From NCBI RefSeq assembly GCF_000472865.1, contig NZ_AXAP01000001.1, forward strand, positions 181,461 to 245,460: DNA of 64,000 nt, given 5' to 3'. Shown piece after piece: positions 1-7,719 of this stretch (position 1 is its first letter; every line of letters starts with the position of its first letter). This stretch comes from Bradyrhizobium elkanii WSM2783. Its GTDB lineage: Bacteria > Pseudomonadota > Alphaproteobacteria > Rhizobiales > Xanthobacteraceae. The notes beneath the pieces are model-generated. The model was not told the DNA's origin. It searched no databases and saw only the letters and a list, made by a program, of their open reading frames with translations. Position numbers and translations under genes: made by a program.

Positions 1-1
1 G

Positions 2-985
2 CGTGAGGCGTCGATCTTCTCGTCCATGATCGCGTTCCTCATCATCCTGAGCTTCCTTACGGTCGACAGTGTCCGGAAACTGGCATCGACGCTGAGCCGG
101 TTGATCGATGATCCCTCCGGGATTCGCATCCGTAACGGTGCGGATGCATTGGAATTCATGGTGGTTATTGGAAGCAGTTCGGCCGCCCTGCTGCTTCCAA
201 TCGTGGTTGTCCTTGCAATAGCCGGACTGGCGGCTTCGTTCCTGCAGAACGCTCCGCGTCTGGTGTTTGAAAGGATAAAGCCCGAGGCCTCACGTATTTC
301 GATTTCTCAGGGATGGGGAAGATTATTCGGCAGTCAGGGGCGCATCGAGTTCCTGAAGGCTGCTTTTAAGTTTTTTGCGATAGGCCTCGTGGTGGCCATC
401 GTATTGCGGGCCGAGGAGGCTGTGGCCGTGAATTCTTTGTTTAGCGACCCGACCGGCGTTCCGGAACTTATCTTGACGACTGCGATGCGGCTCGTATCGG
501 CAATCAGCATTGCCACGATCGTGCTGGTGGCACTCGATCTCGTCTGGGCACGATTCCACTGGCGGCGCGACCTGCGTATGACGCGGCAGGAACTCAAGGA
601 CGAATTCAAGCAGGCGGAAGGCGATCCGCTGGTCAAGTCGCGGCTGCGGTCATTGGCCCGCGATCGGGCGCGAAAGTCGATGCTGGCTGCGGTTCCCCGC
701 GCGACGTTGGTCGTGGCCAATCCCACTCACTATGCGATCGCCCTGAAATATCGACATGGCGAAGATGCAGCTCCCACCGTGCTTGCGAAGGGGCAGGATC
801 TCATCGCTCTCAAGATCAGGGAAATCGCCGAGCAGAACAACGTGCCGGTCGTGGAGGACAAGATGCTTGCGAGATCCATGTACGGTGCCGCTCAGGTCGA
901 CCGGGTGATTCCGCAAGAGTTCTTTCGTCCAGTCGCCGAGATCATCTATTTCCTGCATTCACGCAAGCAGAAGGCGGGTGTGTGA
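2..985 (+). CDS. flhB: Flagellar export gate protein FlhB (N-terminus outside window)
   Basis: FlhB is the membrane protein of the flagellar type III export apparatus that switches substrate specificity from rod/hook to filament proteins. The reading frame is open from base 2, so the gene starts left of the window; about 327 residues of an expected ~350-360 are visible. Several hydrophobic segments occupy the first ~180 residues. The cytoplasmic tail carries the self-cleavage motif NPTH (bases 719-730), cut between N and P in the family. It is followed by the flagellar set beginning with flgB. The family is clear from the NPTHYA block and the VVEDK stretch that follows. Confidence 0.96.
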   Translation, partial: REASIFSSMIAFLIILSFLTVDSVRKLASTLSRLIDDPSGIRIRNGADALEFMVVIGSSSAALLLPIVVVLAIAGLAASFLQNAPRLVFERIKPEASRISISQGWGRLFGSQGRIEFLKAAFKFFAIGLVVAIVLRAEEAVAVNSLFSDPTGVPELILTTAMRLVSAISIATIVLVALDLVWARFHWRRDLRMTRQELKDEFKQAEGDPLVKSRLRSLARDRARKSMLAAVPRATLVVANPTHYAIALKYRHGEDAAPTVLAKGQDLIALKIREIAEQNNVPVVEDKMLARSMYGAAQVDRVIPQEFFRPVAEIIYFLHSRKQKAGV

Positions 986-1078
986 GAAACGCTTCGCATC
1001 AATGGCGGAGATTTCACCAGCCTCGGACAAGTTTGGGTTCGTATACGATCGTCATAGGACCACTGTGACGAGGACGTT

Positions 1079-1456
1079 GTGGGACCCGTTTATCTCTTCG
1101 ATCTTGCCTCATCTCACGCGCGCTGGCTGTCGCTTCGGCAGTCCACGATTTCATCGAACGTAGCCAATGCAAATACGCCGGGCTACCGAGCGCAGGATAT
1201 CGAGCCGTTCGACAAGATACTCGATACCAAAGTCGTGCCGCTCGCAGTCACATCTCCGAAACATATGACCACCGGCTCGCTTGTACGTCCGCAGGGCATG
1301 CGCAAGGAGAATAGCTGGGAAGTCGTTCACTCCGGAAACTCGGTGAGTCTCGAGCAGGAAATGCTCAAGGCGGGCGATATCAACAAGGACTATTCGTTGA
1401 ATGTCGCAATCGTCAAATCGTTTCACCGCATGTTCATGACCGGTGCGAAGAGCTAA
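1079..1456 (+). CDS. flgB: Flagellar proximal rod protein FlgB
   Basis: FlgB forms part of the proximal rod in the periplasm. The protein is 125 residues, normal for the family, with the N-terminal rod signature around SNVANANTPGYRA (the NxANxxTPGY motif shared by axial proteins). The start is GTG at 1079 with a GAGGA ribosome-binding site just upstream; no in-frame ATG lies closer. It is separated from flhB by ~90 bases and followed 11 bases later by flgC. Confidence 0.94.
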   Translation: MGPVYLFDLASSHARWLSLRQSTISSNVANANTPGYRAQDIEPFDKILDTKVVPLAVTSPKHMTTGSLVRPQGMRKENSWEVVHSGNSVSLEQEMLKAGDINKDYSLNVAIVKSFHRMFMTGAKS

Positions 1457-1467
1457 CGCGAGGCTTG

Positions 1468-1887
1468 ATGATCGATCCGCTGCAGGCATCTGTTCAAATC
1501 GCCAGTTCGGGACTTGAGGCGCAGTCGACCAGGATGCGCGTCGTATCCGAGAACATGGCAAACGCCAACTCCACTGGCCGTACGCCCGGTGCCGAGCCCT
1601 ACCGACGCAAGACCACGACGTTCTCGGCGGAGGTCGATCGCGCGGCGGGCGTGCGGGTCGTGAAGATCAAGGACATCGGCGTCGACCGTGCTCCGTTTCG
1701 GGTCGACTACGAGCCAACTCATCCGGCGGCCGGCCAGGACGGCTATGTCAAGCTGCCGAACGTGAACATGCTGATCGAAATGGCGGACATGCGGGAAACC
1801 AACCGCTCGTATGAGGCCAATCTGCAGGTGATCAAGCAGGCGAGGTCGATGGTTGCCATGACGATCGATCTGTTGAAGGGGGCATAG
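1468..1887 (+). CDS. flgC: Flagellar proximal rod protein FlgC
   Basis: A 139-residue proximal rod protein. The N-terminal part has the axial-protein motif (SENMANANSTG). The C-terminal end has the rod/hook pattern ETNRSYEANLQVIKQA, which forms coiled-coil contacts in the rod. ATG at 1468 is chosen over the TTG immediately before it; GAGG lies at 1460-1463. It sits between flgB and fliE in the usual flgB-flgC-fliE order, so the three are almost certainly one transcript. Confidence 0.95.
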   Translation: MIDPLQASVQIASSGLEAQSTRMRVVSENMANANSTGRTPGAEPYRRKTTTFSAEVDRAAGVRVVKIKDIGVDRAPFRVDYEPTHPAAGQDGYVKLPNVNMLIEMADMRETNRSYEANLQVIKQARSMVAMTIDLLKGA

Positions 1888-1890
1888 TCC

Positions 1891-2211
1891 ATGATGTTGG
1901 AAGCGGTTTCGGTTCTAAAAGACATCGCCGGCGTCGTTCGCTCAAGCAGTGTTGCGACGTCCGCGCCGGCGGCGCCGCAGACGGCTCAATCCTCGGTCGG
2001 TTTCGGCGGGGTCCTTGAGCAGGTTGCCGCCGACGCCATCGGCACCCTTAAGAACGGGGAGGCTGCGTCGGTGTCGTATATCCAGGGCAAGGTGTCGGCC
2101 CAGAGCGTGGTGGAGGCCGTGATGTCCGCCGAGCAGACGCTGCAGATGGCGGTCGCTGTGCGCGACAAGGTCGTGCAGGCGTACCAAGAAGTCAGCCGAA
2201 TGGCGATCTGA
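1891..2211 (+). CDS. fliE: Flagellar hook-basal body protein FliE
   Basis: FliE (106 residues) joins the MS ring to the rod and is an early export substrate. The C-terminal half has the family pattern SVVEAVMSAEQTLQMAVAVRDKVVQAYQE, with a conserved helix ending near the stop. The first ~45 residues are low-complexity, A/S-rich and variable in the family. ATG at 1891 has an AAGGGGG stretch upstream. Only 3 bases separate it from flgC, so translation is probably coupled. Confidence 0.93.
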   Translation: MMLEAVSVLKDIAGVVRSSSVATSAPAAPQTAQSSVGFGGVLEQVAADAIGTLKNGEAASVSYIQGKVSAQSVVEAVMSAEQTLQMAVAVRDKVVQAYQEVSRMAI

Positions 2212-2220
2212 GGATAGCAA

Positions 2221-3009
2221 ATGAGAGCGCTTGCCATCGCGGCGACCGGAATGAGCGCGCAGCAGCTCAATGTCGAGGTCATCGCCAACAACATCGCGAA
2301 CATCAACACGACATCGTACAAGCGTTCGCGAGCCGAATTCACTGATCTGTTCTACCAGGTCGATCGCATGCAGGGCGTTCCGAACCGCAGCGGCGAAGCT
2401 GCGGTCCCCGAGGGGGCCAAGCTGGGGCTGGGCGTTCGGTCGGTGGCCGTGCGAAAGCTGCACTTGCAGGGTGCGTTGGCGCAAACCGGCAATACCTACG
2501 ATCTCGCCGTCAACGGCAGAGGATGGTTCCAGGTCGTGGGACCGAATGGCGAAACGCTCTACACCCGCGCCGGGGCCTTCAATACCAACGCGGATAGACA
2601 GTTGGTGACGGCGGATGGCTATACCGTCGATCCCGCGATCATCATCCCGCAAGGGACGGTCGATGTCACGGTCAATGAATCGGGTCAGGTGTACGCGAAG
2701 CTGGACAACGAGGTTAATCCGCGCCTGCTCGGCCAGCTAAATCTCGCGAATTTCGCCAACGAGGCGGGCCTCGATCCGCTTGGCGGCAATCTCTACAAGG
2801 AGACGTTGGCGTCCGGCGTTCCGGTCGTTGGCGTTCCCGGCGATATCGGCTTCGGCAAGATCCACCAACACTACCTGGAAAGTTCGAACGTCGATCCGGT
2901 GAAAGAGATCACTGAACTGATCTCGGCGCAGCGGTCTTACGAAATGAACTCGAAGGTGATCCAGGCGGCGGACGAGATGGCGTCGACGGTCTCCAAGGGT
3001 CTTCGATAG
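2221..3009 (+). CDS. flgG: Flagellar distal rod protein FlgG
   Basis: FlgG builds the distal rod that crosses the periplasm and is surrounded by the P and L rings. The 262-residue length is typical. The N-terminal motif [18 protein letters not shown] and the C-terminal [20 protein letters not shown] are the two conserved ends that form the rod-type D0 domain. ATG at 2221 follows a good GAGGA site. It lies directly upstream of flgA and flgI, the P-ring pair. Confidence 0.97.
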   Translation: MRALAIAATGMSAQQLNVEVIANNIANINTTSYKRSRAEFTDLFYQVDRMQGVPNRSGEAAVPEGAKLGLGVRSVAVRKLHLQGALAQTGNTYDLAVNGRGWFQVVGPNGETLYTRAGAFNTNADRQLVTADGYTVDPAIIIPQGTVDVTVNESGQVYAKLDNEVNPRLLGQLNLANFANEAGLDPLGGNLYKETLASGVPVVGVPGDIGFGKIHQHYLESSNVDPVKEITELISAQRSYEMNSKVIQAADEMASTVSKGLR

Positions 3010-3030
3010 GATTGCAAGCGGAGAAGCGTC

Positions 3031-3510
3031 TTGAAGCTCGTCAAGTTCGCGCTGGTTTCCATGATCGCGGCGCTCATGCTCGTTGCGAGCGGCGCAGGTG
3101 GCGGCGCGATCGCGGAAGAATCCGTGCGCTTGCTCGTGCCGGCAACGGTGATCTATCCGGGCGATGTGATCAAGGACGAGTTGATCATCGATCGCGCCTT
3201 CGGGCCGAATATGCCCGGTGCAGCGGCCTTTGCCGCCGACCGGGCATCGCTTGTTGGCCGCGTCGCGCGAAGGACGCTGGTGGCGGGCCAGCCGATCCCG
3301 ATCAACGCCCTCGAAGAGCAGAAACTCGTGGCGCGGGGCAATGTCGTCAAGGTGATCGTCGAAGATGGATCGCTTTCCATCGTCACCTACGCCTCATCGC
3401 TGCAGTCCGGCAGTCCGGGCACCATGATCCAGCTTCGGAACCTCGATACGGGCGTGATCATCAGGGGTATCATCCAGTCGGACGGATCGGTGCGGATTCA
3501 AAACGGATGA
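3031..3510 (+). CDS. flgA: P-ring assembly chaperone FlgA
   Basis: FlgA is a periplasmic chaperone needed to assemble the FlgI P ring. The 159-residue product starts at TTG (3031) after GGAGA and has a clear signal peptide (hydrophobic core LVSMIAALMLVAS, ending near A-I-A-E). The mature part has the SAF-like domain with LVAGQPIPINAL and the C-terminal GVIIRGIIQSDGSVRI block of FlgA. Its stop overlaps the flgI start by ATGA at 3507-3510. Confidence 0.93.
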   Translation: MKLVKFALVSMIAALMLVASGAGGGAIAEESVRLLVPATVIYPGDVIKDELIIDRAFGPNMPGAAAFAADRASLVGRVARRTLVAGQPIPINALEEQKLVARGNVVKVIVEDGSLSIVTYASSLQSGSPGTMIQLRNLDTGVIIRGIIQSDGSVRIQNG

Positions 3511-4610
3511 TATTGCGACTTTTATCATTCATCGTCCTGCTCCTTTCCTGCACCGTCGCCGATGCGGCGGTGCGGATCAAGGATATCGCCAACCTGAAGG
3601 GTGTGCGGGAAAACCAACTTATCGGCTACGGTCTGGTGATCGGTCTTAAAGGGACCGGCGATACGTTGCGCAATGCCCCTTTCACCGAGCAGTCGCTCCA
3701 GTCGATGCTCGACAATATGGGGATCAACATCCGCGGAACGTTGCTGCGGACGCGAAACGTCGCCGCTGTCGTGGTGACGGCCGATCTGCCACCATACGCT
3801 ACTGGTGGTTCGCGCATGGATGTCGCGCTCTCCTCGCTCGGCGACGCCTCTTCGCTATTGGGCGGCACTCTCCTCATGACCCAACTCCGCGGCGCCGACG
3901 GTGAGGTCTATGCCGTTGCCCAGGGAGCCATTGCGGTTGGCGGATATTCGGTCGAAGGTGCCGCGCAGACCGTCAGCCAGGGCGTTCCGACGTCGGGCCG
4001 CATTCCAAACGGCGGGCTGATCGAACGCGAGGTGCAGGGCAAATTCTACCAGATGGAATCGCTCATTCTCGAGCTGAAGAATCCGGATTTTGTCACCGCG
4101 ACGCGAATCATCGACGCGATCAACCACTATGGTCAGGGGCGATATCACGCCAGCATGGCCTTCGAGCGCGACTACCGGTCGATCATATTGTCGCGGCCAC
4201 GCTCGGTCGCGCCGGTTCGTTTCATCGCCGAGATCGGCGAATTGCTGGTCGAGCCTGACACGCCGGCGCGGGTCGTCATCGACGAACGGACCGGCACCGT
4301 TGTGATCGGTCGCAACGTCCAGGTCTCGACCGTCGCCGTCACCCACGGCAATCTCTCGGTTCGGATCACCGAGATGCCGGTCGTTTCCCAGCCTGGGCCA
4401 TTCGCGCGCCGCGGCGAAACGGTCGTGGTGCCGCAAACGTTCATCGAAGCCGGCGAGAATGGCGCGCAAGTGGCGATCTTGCGTGGAACGGACTTGGAGC
4501 GTCTCGTGCGCGGCTTGAACCAGATCGGATTGAAGCCGCAGGGCATCATCGCGATCCTGCAGGCGATCAAGGCGGCGGGCGCACTGCAAGCCGATCTTGT
4601 CATCCAGTAG
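3507..4610 (+). CDS. flgI: Flagellar P-ring protein FlgI
   Basis: FlgI is the periplasmic P-ring subunit (367 residues). The start is ATG at 3507, overlapping the flgA stop; the open frame extends further upstream, but that part is flgA in another frame. A signal peptide (LLSFIVLLLSCTVADA) is followed by the FlgI hallmark VRIKDIANLKGVRENQL, then IGYGLVIGL and GTGD. The C-terminus matches the family end (LNQIGLKPQGIIAILQAIK). Confidence 0.97.
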   Translation: MILRLLSFIVLLLSCTVADAAVRIKDIANLKGVRENQLIGYGLVIGLKGTGDTLRNAPFTEQSLQSMLDNMGINIRGTLLRTRNVAAVVVTADLPPYATGGSRMDVALSSLGDASSLLGGTLLMTQLRGADGEVYAVAQGAIAVGGYSVEGAAQTVSQGVPTSGRIPNGGLIEREVQGKFYQMESLILELKNPDFVTATRIIDAINHYGQGRYHASMAFERDYRSIILSRPRSVAPVRFIAEIGELLVEPDTPARVVIDERTGTVVIGRNVQVSTVAVTHGNLSVRITEMPVVSQPGPFARRGETVVVPQTFIEAGENGAQVAILRGTDLERLVRGLNQIGLKPQGIIAILQAIKAAGALQADLVIQ

Positions 4611-4670
4611 AGTCAGCGTCGCACAAGCTTGAACGTGCAACGCTTCGAACAGATGCTGTACGGGGAGCGG

Positions 4671-5360
4671 ATGGTGAGGCTCGCGACGTTGCTGGGAAGA
4701 AGCATGCTGCTTGCGGGCTGTCTTGCGCTCTCCGCGCAGGCGTCGGCATGGGCGCAGCCTGAGCAGAAATTGTCGAAGCCGCTGAACCTGGCCAACTTCG
4801 CCAAGACATCGCGCGCGGTGCCGTCCCGCCCTGTTGCCAAGCCGGAGGCGCCGTCCGGCAATTCCCAGCCCGAACTGCCGCTGACGACCGCAACCGTTGC
4901 GAAAAATGCAGCGCCTCCATCGGCACCTGGAGAGCCGGCGACAGGCGATCAGCGCGGATCTGACGCTACCGAATTTTGCAAGAACATCACGGATTCTGCG
5001 CTGGATGCGCGCGTGGCGTGGCAGCAAAAGCAGCTGGAAGCCTCCGAGGCCAAGCTTCGGGAGCGGATCGCCGAGCTGGAGGCGAAGCGCGCCGAGTACG
5101 AGAAATGGCTGAAGCTGCGCGAGGACTTCCTGAAAAAGGCGGAAGACAGCGTCGTCGAGATCTACTCCGGCATGGACCCGGATGCCGCCGCGCGGCAGAT
5201 CGCCAGCATGGCGGATGAAACCGCGGCGGCCGTGCTCGCCAAGCTTCGGGTGCGGACCGCAAGCGCGATCCTGAACGAGATGGAGACCGGGCGCGCGGCC
5301 CACCTCGCCGACACCCTGGCGGGCATGCGACGCCCCGACGACGGGAAGACGAACAAATGA
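4671..5360 (+). CDS. motE: MotE-like chaperone for the motility protein MotC
   Basis: In rhizobia MotE is a periplasmic partner that folds or stabilises MotC. This 229-residue protein has a signal peptide (AGCLALSAQASAWAQ), a P/A-rich linker, a coiled coil (~110-165, with many E, K and R) and a C-terminal MgtE-N-like segment with EIYSGMDPDAAARQIASM. ATG 4671 is chosen because GGGGAG precedes it and the signal peptide then sits at the N-terminus. A TTG at 4629 would add 14 residues. Its position between flgI and flgH is the rhizobial order. The stop overlaps flgH. Confidence 0.85.
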   Translation: MVRLATLLGRSMLLAGCLALSAQASAWAQPEQKLSKPLNLANFAKTSRAVPSRPVAKPEAPSGNSQPELPLTTATVAKNAAPPSAPGEPATGDQRGSDATEFCKNITDSALDARVAWQQKQLEASEAKLRERIAELEAKRAEYEKWLKLREDFLKKAEDSVVEIYSGMDPDAAARQIASMADETAAAVLAKLRVRTASAILNEMETGRAAHLADTLAGMRRPDDGKTNK

Positions 5361-6058
5361 AGGTTCTTCGCTTGCTTTCTCTGTTTCCGGTTCTCGCTCT
5401 GGGCGGGTGCATGAACAGTCTCGCCGAAATCAGCCAGGCGCCCTATTTGTCGCCGATCGGCCAGGGCCTGCACGCCGAAGCGCGTGCGGTTCCCGTCGAG
5501 CCGCGCAGCCGATACACCGCCGGCTATCATTCGCTCTGGGACGAGCGCAGGGATCTTTACCGCGATCCGCGCGCGGCACGCATCGGTGATCTCCTCACCG
5601 TCACCATCTCCATGAACGACAAGGCGACTTTCGACAACAAGACCGACCGGTCGCGGGATTCGAAGACGAAGTTCAGTGCCGACTACCTCGTCGACATTTT
5701 CGGCTGGTCGCCCAAGGGACAGGCCAATGGCAACGTCGACTCGCAAACGTCGACCAAGGGAGCGGGCAAGATCGACCGCACCGATGAGGTCAAGTTCTCG
5801 GTCGGAGCTGTCGTGGTCGACGTGTTGCCGAACGGCAACCTGCTGATCAGCGGATCGCAGGAAATGCGCGTCAATTACGAACTGCGCATTCTGAACGTTG
5901 CCGGCATCGTCCGACCGCGGGACATCGGCCGCAACAACACCATTGCCTACGACAAGATCGGAGAAGCACGAATGTCCTACGGCGGCCGTGGCCGTCTGAT
6001 GGAGGTGCAGCAGCCGGCGTGGGGCCAGCAGATCTACGACCAGGTCGGGCCGTTCTAG
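5357..6058 (+). CDS. flgH: Flagellar L-ring lipoprotein FlgH
   Basis: FlgH forms the outer-membrane L ring. The 233-residue product begins with a lipoprotein signal whose lipobox LGGC puts the acylated cysteine at residue 18. Family blocks include SLWDERRDLYRDPRAARIGDLLTV near residue 60 and the C-terminal VQQPAWGQQIYDQVGPF. The start ATG overlaps the motE stop (ATGA, 5357-5360). Confidence 0.97.
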   Translation: MKVLRLLSLFPVLALGGCMNSLAEISQAPYLSPIGQGLHAEARAVPVEPRSRYTAGYHSLWDERRDLYRDPRAARIGDLLTVTISMNDKATFDNKTDRSRDSKTKFSADYLVDIFGWSPKGQANGNVDSQTSTKGAGKIDRTDEVKFSVGAVVVDVLPNGNLLISGSQEMRVNYELRILNVAGIVRPRDIGRNNTIAYDKIGEARMSYGGRGRLMEVQQPAWGQQIYDQVGPF

Positions 6059-6108
6059 CCGATGGTGCGGCCAGAAGTGGCGAAGCTCGTCAGGCGGCGG
6101 AGCGGGGC

Positions 6109-6564
6109 ATGGGAAACGTGATGCAATGGTTGGCCGCGTTGTTGCTGATTACGGTGCTGTCGGCTGGGGCGGGCGGTCTTGCCAGTCTGTATCTCCTGTC
6201 CGCCGGGCAGCGGATGGCGGATAGCCAGAAGGAGCCCGCGGAGCGGCCGGTCGCCACCGCATTCAGTCCGACGGCGCGCCTGCGGAAGATCTCGCCGGTA
6301 GTGACCAACCTGGCGGCACCGACCGGCACGTGGGTCCGCATGGAGGGGTCAGTCATCACCGATCAGATGAACGAGGAGGAGGCGAGCCTTCTCGCGGCCC
6401 GGCTGGGCGAAGACATCGTGTCCTACCTGCGAACGGTGTCGGCGGCGCAAATCGAGGGCGCGCGCGGGCTGCAGTATCTTCGCGAGGATCTCAACGAGCG
6501 GGCGGCGGTCCGTTCGGGCGGAAAGGTGCGCGAACTGATCATCGAAACACTGGTCATCCAATGA
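6109..6564 (+). CDS. fliL: Flagellar basal-body-associated protein FliL
   Basis: FliL is a single-pass inner-membrane protein that encircles or supports the stator. The 151 residues contain one N-terminal membrane span (~5-30), a linker, then a periplasmic domain ending ELIIETLVIQ, the typical FliL C-terminus. ATG at 6109 is preferred; a second ATG at 6121 is possible. The stop overlaps the fliP start (ATGA at 6561-6564), so fliL and fliP are coupled. Confidence 0.92.
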   Translation: MGNVMQWLAALLLITVLSAGAGGLASLYLLSAGQRMADSQKEPAERPVATAFSPTARLRKISPVVTNLAAPTGTWVRMEGSVITDQMNEEEASLLAARLGEDIVSYLRTVSAAQIEGARGLQYLREDLNERAAVRSGGKVRELIIETLVIQ

Positions 6565-7295
6565 AGCGCTTCTGCCTCGTCCTGCTCCTGGCTCTTCTCC
6601 CCACCGCGGCGGCGGCGCAGATTCCCGATCTGTCCTCGCTGATCCCGCAAGGCGGTGGAAGCGCCAGCGGCCGGATCATCCAGCTCGTGGCGCTGCTCAC
6701 GGTCCTGTCGCTGGCTCCCGGGCTTCTGATCATGGTGACGAGTTTCACCAGGTTCGTCGTCGCGCTTTCGTTTCTGCGGCAGGGACTCGGATTGCAGACG
6801 ACGCCGGCAAATATCGTCATGATCAGCCTCGCGCTCTTCATGACTTTCTATGTCATGGCACCGACATTTGACCGCGCCTGGAAGGACGGCGTTCAGCCCT
6901 TGATGCAGAACGAAATTTCCGAGCAGGAAGCGTATACCCGTGTGACCGATCCGTTCCGCGATTTCATGCTGGCGCATGTCCGTGAGAAGGATTTGCAAAG
7001 CTTTGAAAGCCTGGCGGCCGAAGGCTTCAAGACGCGGCCCGACGGCCAACGGATCGATCTGCGCGTGATCATACCCGCGTTCATGATCTCCGAGCTGCGA
7101 AGGGCCTTCGAGATCGGCTTCCTGGTCATCATGCCGTTTCTCGTGATCGACATGGTTGTCGCCACGCTAACCATGTCCATGGGCATGATGATGATGCCGC
7201 CGACTGTGTTCGCGCTTCCCTTCAAGGTGCTGTTTTTCGTGCTGATCGATGGATGGAATCTTCTCGCCGTTGGCCTGGTACGATCGTTTCAGTAA
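6561..7295 (+). CDS. fliP: Flagellar export gate protein FliP
   Basis: FliP is the main pore-forming subunit of the flagellar export gate. It has a cleavable-type N-terminal signal (residues 1-20), four hydrophobic segments and the hallmark blocks SFTRFVVALSFLRQGLG, PAFMISELRRAFEIGF and the Met-rich SMGMMMMPP (the methionine gate loop). At 244 residues it is family length. The real start is ATG 6561, inside a longer open frame that runs back through fliL. The stop TAA is immediately followed by a dispersed repeat. Confidence 0.97.
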   Translation: MKRFCLVLLLALLPTAAAAQIPDLSSLIPQGGGSASGRIIQLVALLTVLSLAPGLLIMVTSFTRFVVALSFLRQGLGLQTTPANIVMISLALFMTFYVMAPTFDRAWKDGVQPLMQNEISEQEAYTRVTDPFRDFMLAHVREKDLQSFESLAAEGFKTRPDGQRIDLRVIIPAFMISELRRAFEIGFLVIMPFLVIDMVVATLTMSMGMMMMPPTVFALPFKVLFFVLIDGWNLLAVGLVRSFQ

Positions 7296-7403
7296 AGCAT
7301 GAACCGGCTTTCCCTCGCCACAAACGCAGCGTTTGCGTGGGAAGATCATGCTTAACAAAGAGATGAGATCGTGATCCGATTTCGTCCAATCGGAACATGA
7401 TCT
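7296..7403 (+). repeat. Dispersed AGCATGATCC-type repeat, copy 1
   Basis: This stretch begins AGCATGAACCGGCTTTCC, passes through CGACAAACGC/CGTGGGA-like and GATCATGCT blocks, and ends CAATCGGAACATGATC. It shares the order of these blocks with copies at 24383-24503 and, in shorter form, 35896-36005. It abuts the fliP stop codon. The 5' end is shorter than in the other copies because the AAAAGTG segment is missing. It looks like an interspersed non-coding element of the Bradyrhizobium kind. Confidence 0.75.
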
Positions 7404-7488
7404 GGAGCGTTTTCGAGCGAAGCATCAAGTTTACGCAGATTGCGTAGACTTACTGCGCAGAAAACGCGTCGAAACTAGAATATAGAGC

Positions 7489-7515
7489 TTCGGTTCTGAT
7501 GGAATCAGAACCGAA
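7489..7515. repeat. Perfect 12-bp inverted repeat upstream of flagellin
   Basis: TTCGGTTCTGAT and ATCAGAACCGAA form a perfect 12-bp stem around a GGA loop. The hairpin is followed by AAATGCTC and lies ~200 bases before the flagellin start, downstream of repeat copy 1. It is probably part of the same composite dispersed element. It lacks a T-run on the + strand, so it is not a classical terminator. Confidence 0.7.
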
Positions 7516-7660
7516 AATGCTCTGGCATGGGAGCCAGCACGGCATCCGGACCGCAAATCTTCGAGCTGCTGTTCAGCTCTAGGTAAGGTTCGGATGCTAG
7601 GACGAATGAACGGCAGGTTGGGTGTTCCTTCAACCCCAAAGGCATGATGCCGCCCTGCCG

Positions 7661-7711
7661 TACCGGTGAAAACCCGGTATGTCCCCCAGATAAACACCTC
7701 ACACTAAGGGA
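7661..7711 (+). promoter_or_regulatory. Flagellin 5' leader with hairpin and ribosome-binding site
   Basis: TACCGG (7661-7666) pairs perfectly with CCGGTA (7674-7679) around a 7-base loop. An AAGGGA ribosome-binding site at 7706-7711 precedes the flagellin ATG at 7720. In Caulobacter, FlbT acts on the flagellin mRNA leader, and flbT is present here at 19920, so this leader is a plausible target. The transcription start is not visible, so the link is inference. Confidence 0.4.
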
Positions 7712-7719
7712 CATAATCA

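Noticed and set aside
3855..5303. 482-residue - strand open frame opposite flgI and motE
   Set aside because: Runs through a strongly conserved flgI sequence; composition (R, H, L-rich) is that of a shadow frame.
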